A stretch of 33,702 nucleotides of DNA, from assembly GCF_900187505.1 (NCBI RefSeq), contig NZ_FYDL01000027.1:1-33702 (forward strand). The letters are read 5' to 3'. Of this stretch, positions 7,617 to 17,368 are shown in pieces. The notes beneath the pieces were generated by a model. That model saw only the letters and a list, made by a program, of their open reading frames with translations. It was not told where the DNA came from and searched no databases. The position numbers and the translations under genes are program-made. Source of the DNA: Pseudomonas sp. Irchel s3h17 (GTDB lineage: Bacteria > Pseudomonadota > Gammaproteobacteria > Pseudomonadales > Pseudomonadaceae). Numbering within the stretch: the stretch's first letter is position 1; each line of letters opens with the position of its first letter.

Positions 7617-7693
7617 TGGTGCACTCGACAGGATTCGAACCTGTGACCGCTCGGTTCGTAGCCGAGTACTCTATCCAGCTGAGCTACGAGTGC
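7617..7693 (-). tRNA. tRNA-Arg (anticodon ACG), copy 1
   Basis: Same 77-base cloverleaf, with encoded CCA at 7617-7619. It is the first arginine tRNA after tRNA-Ser in the transcript. The 107-base spacer to tRNA-Ser is not related to the spacers between the Arg copies. Confidence 0.97.
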
Positions 7694-7800
7694 ATTTGGT
7701 GCTGCGCATTATAGTCCGTCGAATCTTTTTTCCAAGCACTTTTTCTAGTAATCTCAACAACTTACCGAAAAAGCCTGATTACAACGTGCTAAACAAATAA

Positions 7801-7891
7801 TGGCGGAGAACGGGGGATTCGAACCCCCGACACCCTTTTGAGGTGTACTCCCTTAGCAGGGGAGCGCCTTCGGCCACTCGGCCAGCTCTCC
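7801..7891 (-). tRNA. tRNA-Ser (anticodon GCT)
   Basis: 91 bases with the long variable arm of serine tRNAs. Acceptor GGAGAGC pairs with GTTCTCC (one G-U pair), followed by G and an encoded CCA (7801-7803). The anticodon loop CTGCTAA gives GCT (reads AGC and AGU). It lies 62 bases after the rsmA stop, the same order as in P. aeruginosa. Confidence 0.97.
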
Positions 7892-7953
7892 GCAACACGG
7901 GGCGTATCTTAACCAACCTTTTCCCCGTTTGCAAACATAAAAATCGATAAAAA

Positions 7954-8142
7954 TTAATGAGTTGGTTCTTCGTCCTTCTCTTTCTTTATACGCAGGTAGA
8001 TTTCCTCACGGTGAACCGCGACCTCTTTGGGTGCGTTAACGCCGATGCGCACTTGATTTCCTTTAACGCCGAGCACGGTTACGGTGATTTCGCCATCACC
8101 AATAATCAGGCTTTCTGCGCACCGACGAGTCAGAATCAGCAT
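7954..8142 (-). CDS. rsmA: carbon storage regulator RsmA (CsrA family)
   Basis: 62-residue RNA-binding homodimer that represses translation by covering GGA motifs near ribosome-binding sites. It is itself titrated by the RsmX/Y/Z small RNAs of the Gac system. MLILTRR at the N-terminus and VAVHREEIY with the RNA-contacting Arg are intact. The C-terminus KKEKDEEPTH and the lysC/tRNA-Ser context mark it as RsmA rather than the RsmE paralogue. I chose ATG 8142 (GAGGAG 7 bases upstream) over the in-frame start at 8160. Confidence 0.95.
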   Translation of the reverse strand: MLILTRRCAESLIIGDGEITVTVLGVKGNQVRIGVNAPKEVAVHREEIYLRIKKEKDEEPTH

Positions 8143-8247
8143 ACCTTTCTCCTCACGCATTTCATTTCAGGGACAACAGTCTGCAAAAAAAAAGCGCTCG
8201 ACCTGCAACCGGAACGGTCGCAGCTCTTCACGCCTAAGTATTGACTA

Positions 8248-8277
8248 GCGCGCGCAAAAGAACAGGCTTGCGCGCGC
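8248..8277. repeat. perfect inverted repeat between lysC and rsmA
   Basis: GCGCGCGCAA (8248-8257) pairs with TTGCGCGCGC (8268-8277) around a 10-base loop. It lies between the lysC terminator and the rsmA start, so it may fold in the rsmA leader or back up lysC termination. No T-run follows on the minus strand. Confidence 0.5.
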
Positions 8278-8282
8278 CACTC

Positions 8283-8314
8283 AAAAAATAAAGGGCGCGG
8301 CCAGGCCGCGCCCT
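8283..8314 (-). terminator. lysC intrinsic terminator
   Basis: AGGGCGCGG and its complement CCGCGCCCT (within 8292-8314) form a stem of at least 9 bp. On the minus strand it runs into TTTATTTTTT (8291-8282). It starts 12 bases after the lysC stop. Confidence 0.85.
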
Positions 8315-8326
8315 CCGGGCAACGCA

Positions 8327-8821
8327 TCACTCGCCCTGTGGGGCCGGTGCGTCCAGTTCGAAGGCTGTGTGCAGCGCGCGCACAGCCAGTTCCAGGTACT
8401 TCTCTTCGATCACTACCGAGACTTTGATCTCCGAGGTGGAAATCATCTGGATGTTGATGGTTTCCTTGGCCAGGGCTTCGAACATGCGGCTGGCGACGCC
8501 TGCGTGGGAACGCATGCCAACGCCAACGATCGATACCTTGGCGATCTTGGTATCACCCACCACTTCACGGGCACCGATCTCGCGAGCGGTGTTCTCCAGC
8601 ACGGCCTGGGCCGCCTGGTAGTCGTTGCGGTGTACGGTGAAGGTGAAGTCCGTGGTGTTATCGTGCGCAACGTTCTGCACGATCATGTCGACTTCGATAT
8701 TCGCGGCACTGATCGGGCCGAGAATCTTGAAGGCCACGCCCGGGGTGTCTGGCACGCCACGGATGGTCAGCTTGGCTTCATCGCGATTGAAAGCGATGCC
8801 GGAAATGATCGGCTGTTCCAT
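8327..8821 (-). CDS. possible internal-start LysC beta subunit (ACT domains only)
   Basis: Within lysC, ATG 8821 (Met-Glu-Gln-Pro at about residue 250) is preceded by AGAGGA (8831-8826) at 4-base spacing, a good ribosome-binding site. The product would be 164 residues covering both ACT domains. This position matches the known internal start of the overlapping beta subunit in alpha2-beta2 aspartokinases such as that of Corynebacterium. Whether it is used here is inference. Confidence 0.55.
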   Translation of the reverse strand: MEQPIISGIAFNRDEAKLTIRGVPDTPGVAFKILGPISAANIEVDMIVQNVAHDNTTDFTFTVHRNDYQAAQAVLENTAREIGAREVVGDTKIAKVSIVGVGMRSHAGVASRMFEALAKETINIQMISTSEIKVSVVIEEKYLELAVRALHTAFELDAPAPQGE

Positions 8822-9568
8822 GGTTTCCTCTTCATCGATAGTAATGAGGGTGCCCGGACCCTCCTTGAAGCTGTGCAGTACGCGCAGCGGAACGTTGTAC
8901 TTGCCGGCGAACTCGACCGCACGGATCTGCAGCACCTTGGAACCGAGGCTGGCCATTTCCAGCATCTCTTCGAAGGTAATCTTGTCCAGGCGCTGGGCCA
9001 CGGACACAACACGCGGGTCAGTGGTATATACACCATCGACGTCGGTATAGATCTGACATTCATCAGCTTTCAGGGCTGCGGCCAGTGCCACGCCGGTGGT
9101 ATCGGAACCGCCACGCCCCAGGGTGGTGATGTTGCCGTGCTCGTCGACGCCCTGGAAACCGGCGACTACAACCACGCGCCCCGCCTTCAGGTCACCGCGA
9201 ATCTTCTGGTCATCAATCTGCAAGATACGCGCTTTATTGTGCGCACTGTCCGTCAGAATCCGCACCTGGTTACCGGTGTAGGACACCGCAGGAATGCCAC
9301 GCTTGATCAGCGCCATGGCCAGCAGTGCGATCGTCACCTGCTCACCGGTGGAGACGATAACGTCCAGCTCACGGGGAACCGGTTGATCCTCACCACTGAT
9401 TTGCTTGGCCAGATCGATCAGACGGTTGGTTTCGCCGCTCATTGCAGACAGCACAACCACCAGGTCATCGCCGGCATCGCGGAATTTCTTAACCTTGTCG
9501 GCGACCTGCTCGATTCTCTCGACAGTGCCGACCGAGGTGCCTCCAAATTTCTGTACGATCAAAGCCAT
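8327..9568 (-). CDS. lysC: aspartate kinase LysC
   Basis: 413-residue enzyme that phosphorylates aspartate, the entry step to lysine, threonine, methionine and diaminopimelate. KFGGTS at residues 7-12 and GRGGSDTT at about 171-178 form the kinase site. Two ACT domains follow (about 265-413) and bind lysine/threonine as feedback inhibitors. I chose ATG 9568, where the family N-terminus MALIVQKFGGTS begins, over an extended start at 9652. It lies 90 bases downstream of alaS on the same strand. An internal start at 8821 may give a separate beta subunit. Confidence 0.96.
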   Translation of the reverse strand: MALIVQKFGGTSVGTVERIEQVADKVKKFRDAGDDLVVVLSAMSGETNRLIDLAKQISGEDQPVPRELDVIVSTGEQVTIALLAMALIKRGIPAVSYTGNQVRILTDSAHNKARILQIDDQKIRGDLKAGRVVVVAGFQGVDEHGNITTLGRGGSDTTGVALAAALKADECQIYTDVDGVYTTDPRVVSVAQRLDKITFEEMLEMASLGSKVLQIRAVEFAGKYNVPLRVLHSFKEGPGTLITIDEEETMEQPIISGIAFNRDEAKLTIRGVPDTPGVAFKILGPISAANIEVDMIVQNVAHDNTTDFTFTVHRNDYQAAQAVLENTAREIGAREVVGDTKIAKVSIVGVGMRSHAGVASRMFEALAKETINIQMISTSEIKVSVVIEEKYLELAVRALHTAFELDAPAPQGE

Positions 9569-9658
9569 TTCAAAGCCGCCTCTGCCCATGAAGGGCGCCC
9601 AATAATCACTCAAACAGCTGCCTGGCCCACCACTAGACTGCGGACCAGGCACTCTGCC

Positions 9659-12277
<2,619 letters not shown>

Positions 12278-12423
12278 TAGGTTCTTCCACGGAGGCTGCG
12301 GCCAAAGGCCTGTGCGTTTCGTCAACGGACGAAGCGACGGCAAAGGGCCGCATTATATCGGCCCTGCGCGCGCGGTACAGCGTGTTTATACGATAGAAAC
12401 CGTCAATTGGACGGCCAGCATTG

Positions 12424-13428
12424 TCATTTACCGGAAAACTCGACGAATGTCGCGATCACCTGCTCGACCTGCGCTCGACTCACATCCATGTGGGTGACCA
12501 TGCGCAACCGTGGCGCCGCACTGAGCTTTACCCCGCGCTCACTGGCAAAAGCCTTGATCGCGTCGGCTTTATCGCCCATCTGCACGTAAACCATATTGGT
12601 CTGTACCGGCTCGACGTCGTAACCGGCCACACGCAGGCCCTCGGCCAGAAACTGCGCATTGGCATGGTCATCGGCCAGACGCTGCACATGGTGATCGAGC
12701 GCATACAGGCCCGCCGCCGCCAGAATGCCGGCCTGGCGCATGCCGCCGCCGACCATCTTGCGCAGGCGCCGGGCCTTGCCGATCATCTCGGCCGAACCGC
12801 ACAACACCGACCCCACCGGGGCGCCCAGGCCTTTGGACAGGCACACGGACACCGAGTCGAAGTGCCGAGTGATTTCCCGGGCATCAACTCCCAGCTTGAC
12901 CGCCGCGTTGTACAGGCGGGCGCCATCCAGGTGCAGCAACAGCCCCTGCTCACGGGTAAAGCTTCGTGCCCGCTCCAGGTACTGCAATGGCAACACCTTG
13001 CCCTGCATGGTGTTTTCCAGCGCCAGCAGGCGGGTCCGGGCGAAGTGGAAATCATCCGGTTTGATGGCCGCCGCGACCTGAGCCAGGTCCAGCGAGCCAT
13101 CGGCCTGCACTTCCAGCGGTTGCGGCTGGATCGACCCCAGCACCGCTGCACCACCGCCTTCGTACTTATAGGTGTGTGCCTGCTGGCCGACGATGTACTC
13201 ATCGCCACGTTCGCAATGGGCCATCAAGCCCAACAAGTTGCTCATGGTGCCCGTGGGTACGAACAACGCGGCGACAAACCCCAGTCGACCGGCCAGCTCG
13301 GCTTCCAGGCGATTGACCGTCGGATCCTCACCATAGACGTCGTCGCCGGTGGCTGCCGTGGCCATTGCCGCGAGCATCCCTGCGGTCGGTTGGGTGACGG
13401 TGTCGCTGCGAAGATCAATAACACTCAT
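12424..13428 (-). CDS. ltaE: low-specificity L-threonine aldolase LtaE
   Basis: 334-residue PLP enzyme that cleaves L-threonine and L-allo-threonine to glycine and acetaldehyde. The N-terminus IDLRSDTVTQPT, HLDGARLYNA, the PLP lysine K199 in CLSKGLGAPVGS, and GGGMRQAGILAAAG all match E. coli LtaE closely. GAGG lies about 8 bases before ATG 13428. The 146-base gap to alaS may hold the alaS promoter. The stretch 13429-13647 between this gene and the FMN riboswitch must hold divergent promoters. Confidence 0.93.
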   Translation of the reverse strand: MSVIDLRSDTVTQPTAGMLAAMATAATGDDVYGEDPTVNRLEAELAGRLGFVAALFVPTGTMSNLLGLMAHCERGDEYIVGQQAHTYKYEGGGAAVLGSIQPQPLEVQADGSLDLAQVAAAIKPDDFHFARTRLLALENTMQGKVLPLQYLERARSFTREQGLLLHLDGARLYNAAVKLGVDAREITRHFDSVSVCLSKGLGAPVGSVLCGSAEMIGKARRLRKMVGGGMRQAGILAAAGLYALDHHVQRLADDHANAQFLAEGLRVAGYDVEPVQTNMVYVQMGDKADAIKAFASERGVKLSAAPRLRMVTHMDVSRAQVEQVIATFVEFSGK

Positions 13429-13647
13429 GAATCAGGCCTCGGAATAGGACGCTCGCGTCGCTGCTGATAAAGAAGATTGCCCAGATGAGGGTTTACTGCG
13501 GCCACCCCCTCGATTAATCAAGGCTGGGCGCAGGAAAAGGCGGTTCATGCCAACGGAAAAACTGATGTATATCATCAGAAAGCAGCGATGCGCAGCCCCG
13601 CGATATGTGTTAAAAACGCTTCGCTGCCAGAAATTCTGCCGGCAAAA

Positions 13648-13813
13648 CGTTCTCAGGGCGGGGTGCAACTCCCCACCGGCGGTAATTGCGCGCAATGCGC
13701 ATAGCCCGCGAGCGCTTGATGTCACTCAGGCTTTGCACCGTGAGTGACAACAAGGTCAGCAGACCCGGTGTGATCCCGGGGCCGACGGTCATAGTCCGGA
13801 TGAAGAGAGAACG
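13648..13813 (+). promoter_or_regulatory. FMN riboswitch (RFN element)
   Basis: The closing helix CGTTCTC (13648-13654) pairs with GAGAACG (13807-13813). The conserved core follows: AGGGCGGGGTGCAACTCC, then CCCACCGGCGGTA, later AGCCCGCGAGCG, GACCCGGTGTGATCCCGGGGCC and GTCCGGATGAAGAGAG. It should bind FMN and shut off the ribH2 gene 122 bases downstream when flavin is plentiful. No intrinsic terminator follows, but the ribosome-binding site lies in a hairpin (13904-13924), which suggests translational control. Confidence 0.96.
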
Positions 13814-13903
13814 GGATTGGCACCAAAGGGCCGTCCATGGCAACGCGCAGACACTGCACGTTCGACCTGCACGCACCCTTGAATCCCCTTCGATTCATAT
13901 CGC

Positions 13904-13926
13904 CCTGTTTTTTACTCAAACAGGAG
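13904..13926 (+). promoter_or_regulatory. hairpin covering the ribH2 ribosome-binding site
   Basis: CCTGTTT (13904-13910) pairs with AAACAGG (13918-13924) around a 7-base loop. The right arm includes most of the AGGAG (13922-13926) that serves ATG 13936. When formed it would hide the Shine-Dalgarno, a plausible off state of the FMN riboswitch. Confidence 0.5.
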
Positions 13927-13935
13927 TCAGAACAG

Positions 13936-14445
13936 ATGCAACCCACCGCAATCGATAGCAAGAGCAAACACCATCAAGGCGAGCGCGTAGCGTTCATCCA
14001 GGCATGCTGGCACAAGGAAATCGTTGACCAAAGCCGCACGGGTTTCGTCAGCGAGATGATCGCTCAGGGCTATCAGGCATCGGACATCGACTTTTTTGAA
14101 GTCGGCGGTGCCTTCGAAATCCCCCTGCATGCCAAGCTGCTGGCCAAGTCCGGCCGCTATGCCGGTATCGTCGCGGCAGGCCTGGTGGTTGACGGCGGTA
14201 TCTACCGCCACGAGTTCGTCGCCCAGTCGGTGATCAGCGGCCTGATGCAGGTGCAGCTGGAAACCGAAGTCCCGGTGTTCTCGGTGGTGCTGACCCCGCA
14301 TCACTTCCATGCCGGCGAAGAACACCAGAAGTTCTTCTTTGAGCACTTTGTGCACAAAGGTCAGGAAGCGGCGAAGACCTGCGCCGATACGCTGCACAAG
14401 ATGCGCGCCCTGCATCGCAGCGAGCCGCGGGCGCTAGCCGTCTAA
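13936..14445 (+). CDS. ribH2: 6,7-dimethyl-8-ribityllumazine synthase, type II (RibH2)
   Basis: 169-residue enzyme joining 5-amino-6-ribitylaminouracil and dihydroxybutanone phosphate to make the riboflavin precursor lumazine. The motifs FFEVGGAFEIPLHAK (substrate pocket), GLVVDGGIYRHEFVA and PVFSVVLTPHHFH fit the decameric type II class known from Brucella, Mesorhizobium and Pseudomonas. A second, type I ribH is usually present elsewhere with ribAB. I chose ATG 13936 with AGGAG 9 bases before it. The upstream FMN riboswitch supports the assignment. Confidence 0.93.
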   Translation: MQPTAIDSKSKHHQGERVAFIQACWHKEIVDQSRTGFVSEMIAQGYQASDIDFFEVGGAFEIPLHAKLLAKSGRYAGIVAAGLVVDGGIYRHEFVAQSVISGLMQVQLETEVPVFSVVLTPHHFHAGEEHQKFFFEHFVHKGQEAAKTCADTLHKMRALHRSEPRALAV

Positions 14446-14458
14446 ACACAAAACCCGT

Positions 14459-14484
14459 GGGAGCGGGCCGGGCGGCCCGCTCCC
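14459..14484. terminator. bidirectional terminator between ribH2 and aruE
   Basis: GGGAGCGGGCC (14459-14469) and GGCCCGCTCCC (14474-14484) form a perfect 11-bp stem with a 4-base loop. The stem begins with GTGGGAGCGGGC, the head of the Pseudomonas REP sequence, so it may be a REP-derived hairpin reused between converging genes. Confidence 0.7.
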
Positions 14485-14504
14485 TCATTTGAGTTGTGTT
14501 TGGC

Positions 14505-15515
14505 TCAGATGAGGTTTTGGTCGCCCGTCGGCACGATCAGGATGCCGGCGCGCAGGCCGTTCTTCACCTTGGGGTTGGGGAAAATGATCCGGGCGCCCTG
14601 CTCTTCGATGACCCAGCGGGTATTGGCAATGTCTTCCGCCAGTACATAGCCCACGTCCAGCTCCGAAAAATTCTCGATGTCCGCTGGCAAGTTGAGCCGG
14701 AAGCTATCGCTGTGCTTGATGACTTCCCGTGCCACGCTGAACAGCTGCAAACCCTCCAGGCCGTCCTGCGCCATCGGCGGCTCAGTGCCTTCGATGATCT
14801 GCTTCAGGCGGGTTTCAAGGCGCGAAACGTTGACCCCTTCGTTCTGGCCGAACGGCCGGGCCTTGCCCAACTCCAGGGTGAAGGATTCGGCGTCCAGCTT
14901 GTCGTAGGTGTACGAGCTGAACACGATGGACGGCTTGTTCTGCAACAGCACCGCCTCCATCCCGGCTGCGCGCAGACGGGCCAGTTCCCGACGGGAATGC
15001 TGGCGCCCCTCCTTCCAGGGGTACAACGCAAACTGTTCGATCTTCGAGCCGCGAATCGCGGTGTGCAGGTCGTAGTGCAAACGGTCGCGGTCCGGCAGGT
15101 TGAAAAAGCTCGCCGCCAGGCGCTCCAGCTCACAGGCGCGCAGCGCTTCGTAGCCACTGCTGAGTTCGTGACGGCCATTGAATAGCCGGTTGACGTCCTG
15201 CTCGATAAAACGCTCGCCGCGGCGCATCGCCTCGGGATTACCGAACAGGAACAGAATACGTGCACACGGCTTCAAATCACCGCGGGCGATGTCGTGCAAC
15301 AGGCGATCGAGCAATTCGATCGGCGCTGTCTCATTGCCGTGGATACCAGCCGACAACAGCAGGTCCAGGCCATTGTCACGCGCTTGGGGCGGGCGGACTT
15401 CCAGCGCGCCTTCACTCAGCCAGCGCATCCGCACGCCTTCGACAGTCAGTTGAGTTTTCTCCGCCGGTTCACGGCCGGCGAGGGTCAGTTCAAGCAGTTT
15501 GCCGAGGGCGAGCAT
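14505..15515 (-). CDS. astE: succinylglutamate desuccinylase AruE/AstE
   Basis: 336-residue zinc carboxypeptidase-like enzyme, last step of the arginine succinyltransferase pathway: N-succinylglutamate to glutamate plus succinate. GIHGNETAP supplies zinc ligands H59 and E62, and YDLHTAIRG supplies H151. FLFGNPEAMRRGERF lies between them and fits the AstE/aspartoacylase family. AGGA lies 9 bases before ATG 15515. It is the last gene of the aruCFGDB operon and follows the 95-aa ORF by 12 bases. Confidence 0.95.
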   Translation of the reverse strand: MLALGKLLELTLAGREPAEKTQLTVEGVRMRWLSEGALEVRPPQARDNGLDLLLSAGIHGNETAPIELLDRLLHDIARGDLKPCARILFLFGNPEAMRRGERFIEQDVNRLFNGRHELSSGYEALRACELERLAASFFNLPDRDRLHYDLHTAIRGSKIEQFALYPWKEGRQHSRRELARLRAAGMEAVLLQNKPSIVFSSYTYDKLDAESFTLELGKARPFGQNEGVNVSRLETRLKQIIEGTEPPMAQDGLEGLQLFSVAREVIKHSDSFRLNLPADIENFSELDVGYVLAEDIANTRWVIEEQGARIIFPNPKVKNGLRAGILIVPTGDQNLI

Positions 15516-15527
15516 AGAGCCAATTCC

Positions 15528-15815
15528 TTAGTGATCGTGGTTGCAATCCGGACCGTGGACGTGGTCTTCGTCACCGATCTCAGCTGGTTCCATCTCCAGT
15601 TGCAGACTTACCAGATTAGTCGCCAATGGGCGAAGCAGCAGGTTAGCGTATTCGGCATCGCCTTCTTCGACATCAACGCCGATCAGCAACTGGCCGCGGC
15701 CATCGTGCTGAATCCACAGCTCCTTGCCTTGCCACATCACCGCCACGCGGGTGCAGGAGGTTTCCAGTTGAGTGCCGTCGGTGTCTTCAAGGATCAGCTT
15801 CAGGGTATCGCTCAT
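15528..15815 (-). CDS. uncharacterised AST-operon protein with Asp/His/Cys-rich tail
   Basis: 95-residue protein of unknown function, in the position of PAO1 PA0900. No signal peptide or membrane segment. The body is beta-rich (LKLILEDTDG, VAVMWQGKELWIQHD). The last 17 residues, including HVHGPDCNHDH, hold four His, one Cys and several Asp and look able to bind metal. It lies between aruB and aruE, both zinc- or cysteine-dependent enzymes, so a metal-supply or chaperone role is possible but is only a guess. Confidence 0.85.
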   Translation of the reverse strand: MSDTLKLILEDTDGTQLETSCTRVAVMWQGKELWIQHDGRGQLLIGVDVEEGDAEYANLLLRPLATNLVSLQLEMEPAEIGDEDHVHGPDCNHDH

Positions 15816-15845
15816 GTTTACGCTCTCATCTGGAGATATAGCGGC

Positions 15846-15872
15846 GCGCCCTGTTCATTCGGAACAGGGCGC
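15846..15872. other. intercistronic hairpin between aruB and the 95-aa ORF
   Basis: GCGCCCTGTTC (15846-15856) pairs with GAACAGGGCGC (15862-15872) around 5 bases. No T-run follows, so it is more likely an mRNA-stabilising or partial-termination element than a full terminator. Confidence 0.6.
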
Positions 15873-15878
15873 GGGCTT

Positions 15879-17225
15879 TCAATTGATCTGGAATGGATAA
15901 ACCGCGCCCAGTTTAAGGATTTGCGTCAGTTCATCCAGTGCCGTCCGGCACTCAAGCAACAATTGTGGGTCCGCCAGATCGTTTTCGGTCATGCGGTCAC
16001 GGTAGTGCTTTTCGACCCATTGGGTCAGCGAGCCGTACAACGGCGCCGTCATGATAACCCCTGGGTTGACCGCCGCCAGCTCGGTTTCGTTGAGCGCGAC
16101 ACGCAGTCGCAGGCACGCCGGCCCGCCGCCGTTCTGCATGCTCTGCTTGAGGTCGAACACCTTCACCTCGCGGATCAGGCCGCCGGAGCTGGTCAGGGTC
16201 TGCAGGTACTGCCAGACGCGCTCGTTGTTCTGGCATTCCTGCGGCACGATCAACAGCATCGAACCATCGGCGCGCGACAACAACTGACTGTTGAACAGGT
16301 AGGAGCGCACGGCGTCTTCGACCGACACTTGCGAGCGCGGCACGCAGATCGCCTTGAACTGACCGCCCCGCTTGGCGAGCTTGGTCGACAGCTCGGCCAG
16401 CATCTGCTCGGTATCGAGGAACGCGTCCTCGTGATAGAACAGCGCCTCACCGTTACCCACGGCGATCACGTCGTTGTGGAACACGCCCTGGTCGATGACC
16501 GATGGATTCTGCTGGGCATAGACCACGCCGTCATCGCTCAGGCCGTGCAAGCGGGCCACTGCTTGCGACGCTTCCAGGGTCTGACGGGCCGGGTACTTTT
16601 GCGGCGCCGGATAGCGGGTATCGAACGCACTGCGACCGAACACGAAGAACTCGACACCGGCTTCGCCGTAATCACGGCAGAAACGCGTGTGGTTGGCCGC
16701 GCCTTCGTCACCGAACTGAGCGACAGCCGGCAGGGCCGCGTGGTGAGCGAAATGCTTCTGGTCAGCGAACATCGCCCCCAGCACACGGCTGGTGGTCGGG
16801 TGTTCGATGCTGCGGTGGTATTTGCAGTTGAGGTTGGCGGCGGTGAAGTGCACGCGGCCATCGGCGGTGTCGGCACTTGGGCTGACCGTCGCGGCGTTGG
16901 CCACCCACATGCTCGATGCCGAGCAACTGGCAACCAGCAACGGCATCGCCTGCTTGGCCGCCTGCTCGATCACCTGTGCGTCGGTGCCGCTGAACCCCAG
17001 GCTACGCAGGGCGCCGACATCCGGACGTTCCTGAGGCGCGAGCACACCCTGGACAAAGCCCATGTCCATCAGCGCTTTCATTTTCGCCAGGCCCTGCAGC
17101 GCCGCTTCCTTGGGATTGGAAGACTGCTGGCTGTTGCTCTGGGACGCAACGTTACCGTAGGACAGACCGCCGTAGTTATGGGTCGGCCCCACTAGACCGT
17201 CAAAATTGACTTCACAGGATTTCAT
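15879..17225 (-). CDS. astB: N-succinylarginine dihydrolase AruB/AstB
   Basis: 448-residue enzyme that converts N2-succinylarginine to N2-succinylornithine, CO2 and two ammonia. It belongs to the amidinotransferase fold. The N-terminus has NFDGLVGPTHNYGGLSYGN, and the catalytic Cys lies in NGGGPACLRLRV near residue 370. I chose ATG 17225 (GGAG upstream) over a start at 17261, since MKSCEVNFDGLVGPTHN matches family starts. A REPIN separates it from aruD upstream. Confidence 0.95.
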   Translation of the reverse strand: MKSCEVNFDGLVGPTHNYGGLSYGNVASQSNSQQSSNPKEAALQGLAKMKALMDMGFVQGVLAPQERPDVGALRSLGFSGTDAQVIEQAAKQAMPLLVASCSASSMWVANAATVSPSADTADGRVHFTAANLNCKYHRSIEHPTTSRVLGAMFADQKHFAHHAALPAVAQFGDEGAANHTRFCRDYGEAGVEFFVFGRSAFDTRYPAPQKYPARQTLEASQAVARLHGLSDDGVVYAQQNPSVIDQGVFHNDVIAVGNGEALFYHEDAFLDTEQMLAELSTKLAKRGGQFKAICVPRSQVSVEDAVRSYLFNSQLLSRADGSMLLIVPQECQNNERVWQYLQTLTSSGGLIREVKVFDLKQSMQNGGGPACLRLRVALNETELAAVNPGVIMTAPLYGSLTQWVEKHYRDRMTENDLADPQLLLECRTALDELTQILKLGAVYPFQIN

Positions 17226-17293
17226 CAGCGAGGCTCCACGAGAATCTGTTGTTATAGGCATCAGTATCTATTCATTAACACCGTGTCGCGGCC

Positions 17294-17357
17294 TTCGCGG
17301 GCAAGCCCGCTCCCACAAGGACGGCGTTGTACCTGTGGGAGCGGGCTTGCCCGCGAA
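17294..17357. repeat. REPIN (inverted REP doublet) inside the AST operon
   Basis: Two 23-base arms, 17294-17316 and its exact reverse complement 17335-17357 (GTGGGAGCGGGCTTGCCCGCG core), with an 18-base spacer. This is the common REP doublet of P. fluorescens-group genomes, thought to be moved by RAYT transposases. It lies 11 bases after the aruD stop, in the gap before aruB, and may weaken or stabilise the downstream part of the mRNA. Confidence 0.9.
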
Positions 17358-17368
17358 AAGGTCACCGC

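Larger units (their letters stand above)
7320..7693 (-). repeat. tandem tRNA-Arg units, about 148 bp period
   Basis: Three identical 77-base tRNA-Arg(ACG) genes start 148 and 149 bp apart. The two spacers of about 71 bp are also near-copies (shared ACCAGATCACAACTG, then TGCATGACTGCAAACAACC). The array therefore arose by tandem duplication of a whole tRNA-plus-spacer unit. Confidence 0.9.

Noticed and set aside
7320..7693. CRISPR-like array from regularly spaced repeats
   Set aside because: The repeats are full tRNA-Arg(ACG) cloverleaves of 77 bases, and the spacers are copies of each other and not unique.
15294..17195. 633-codon plus-strand open frame across aruE and aruB
   Set aside because: It runs opposite three clear AST genes and has a low-complexity shadow composition.
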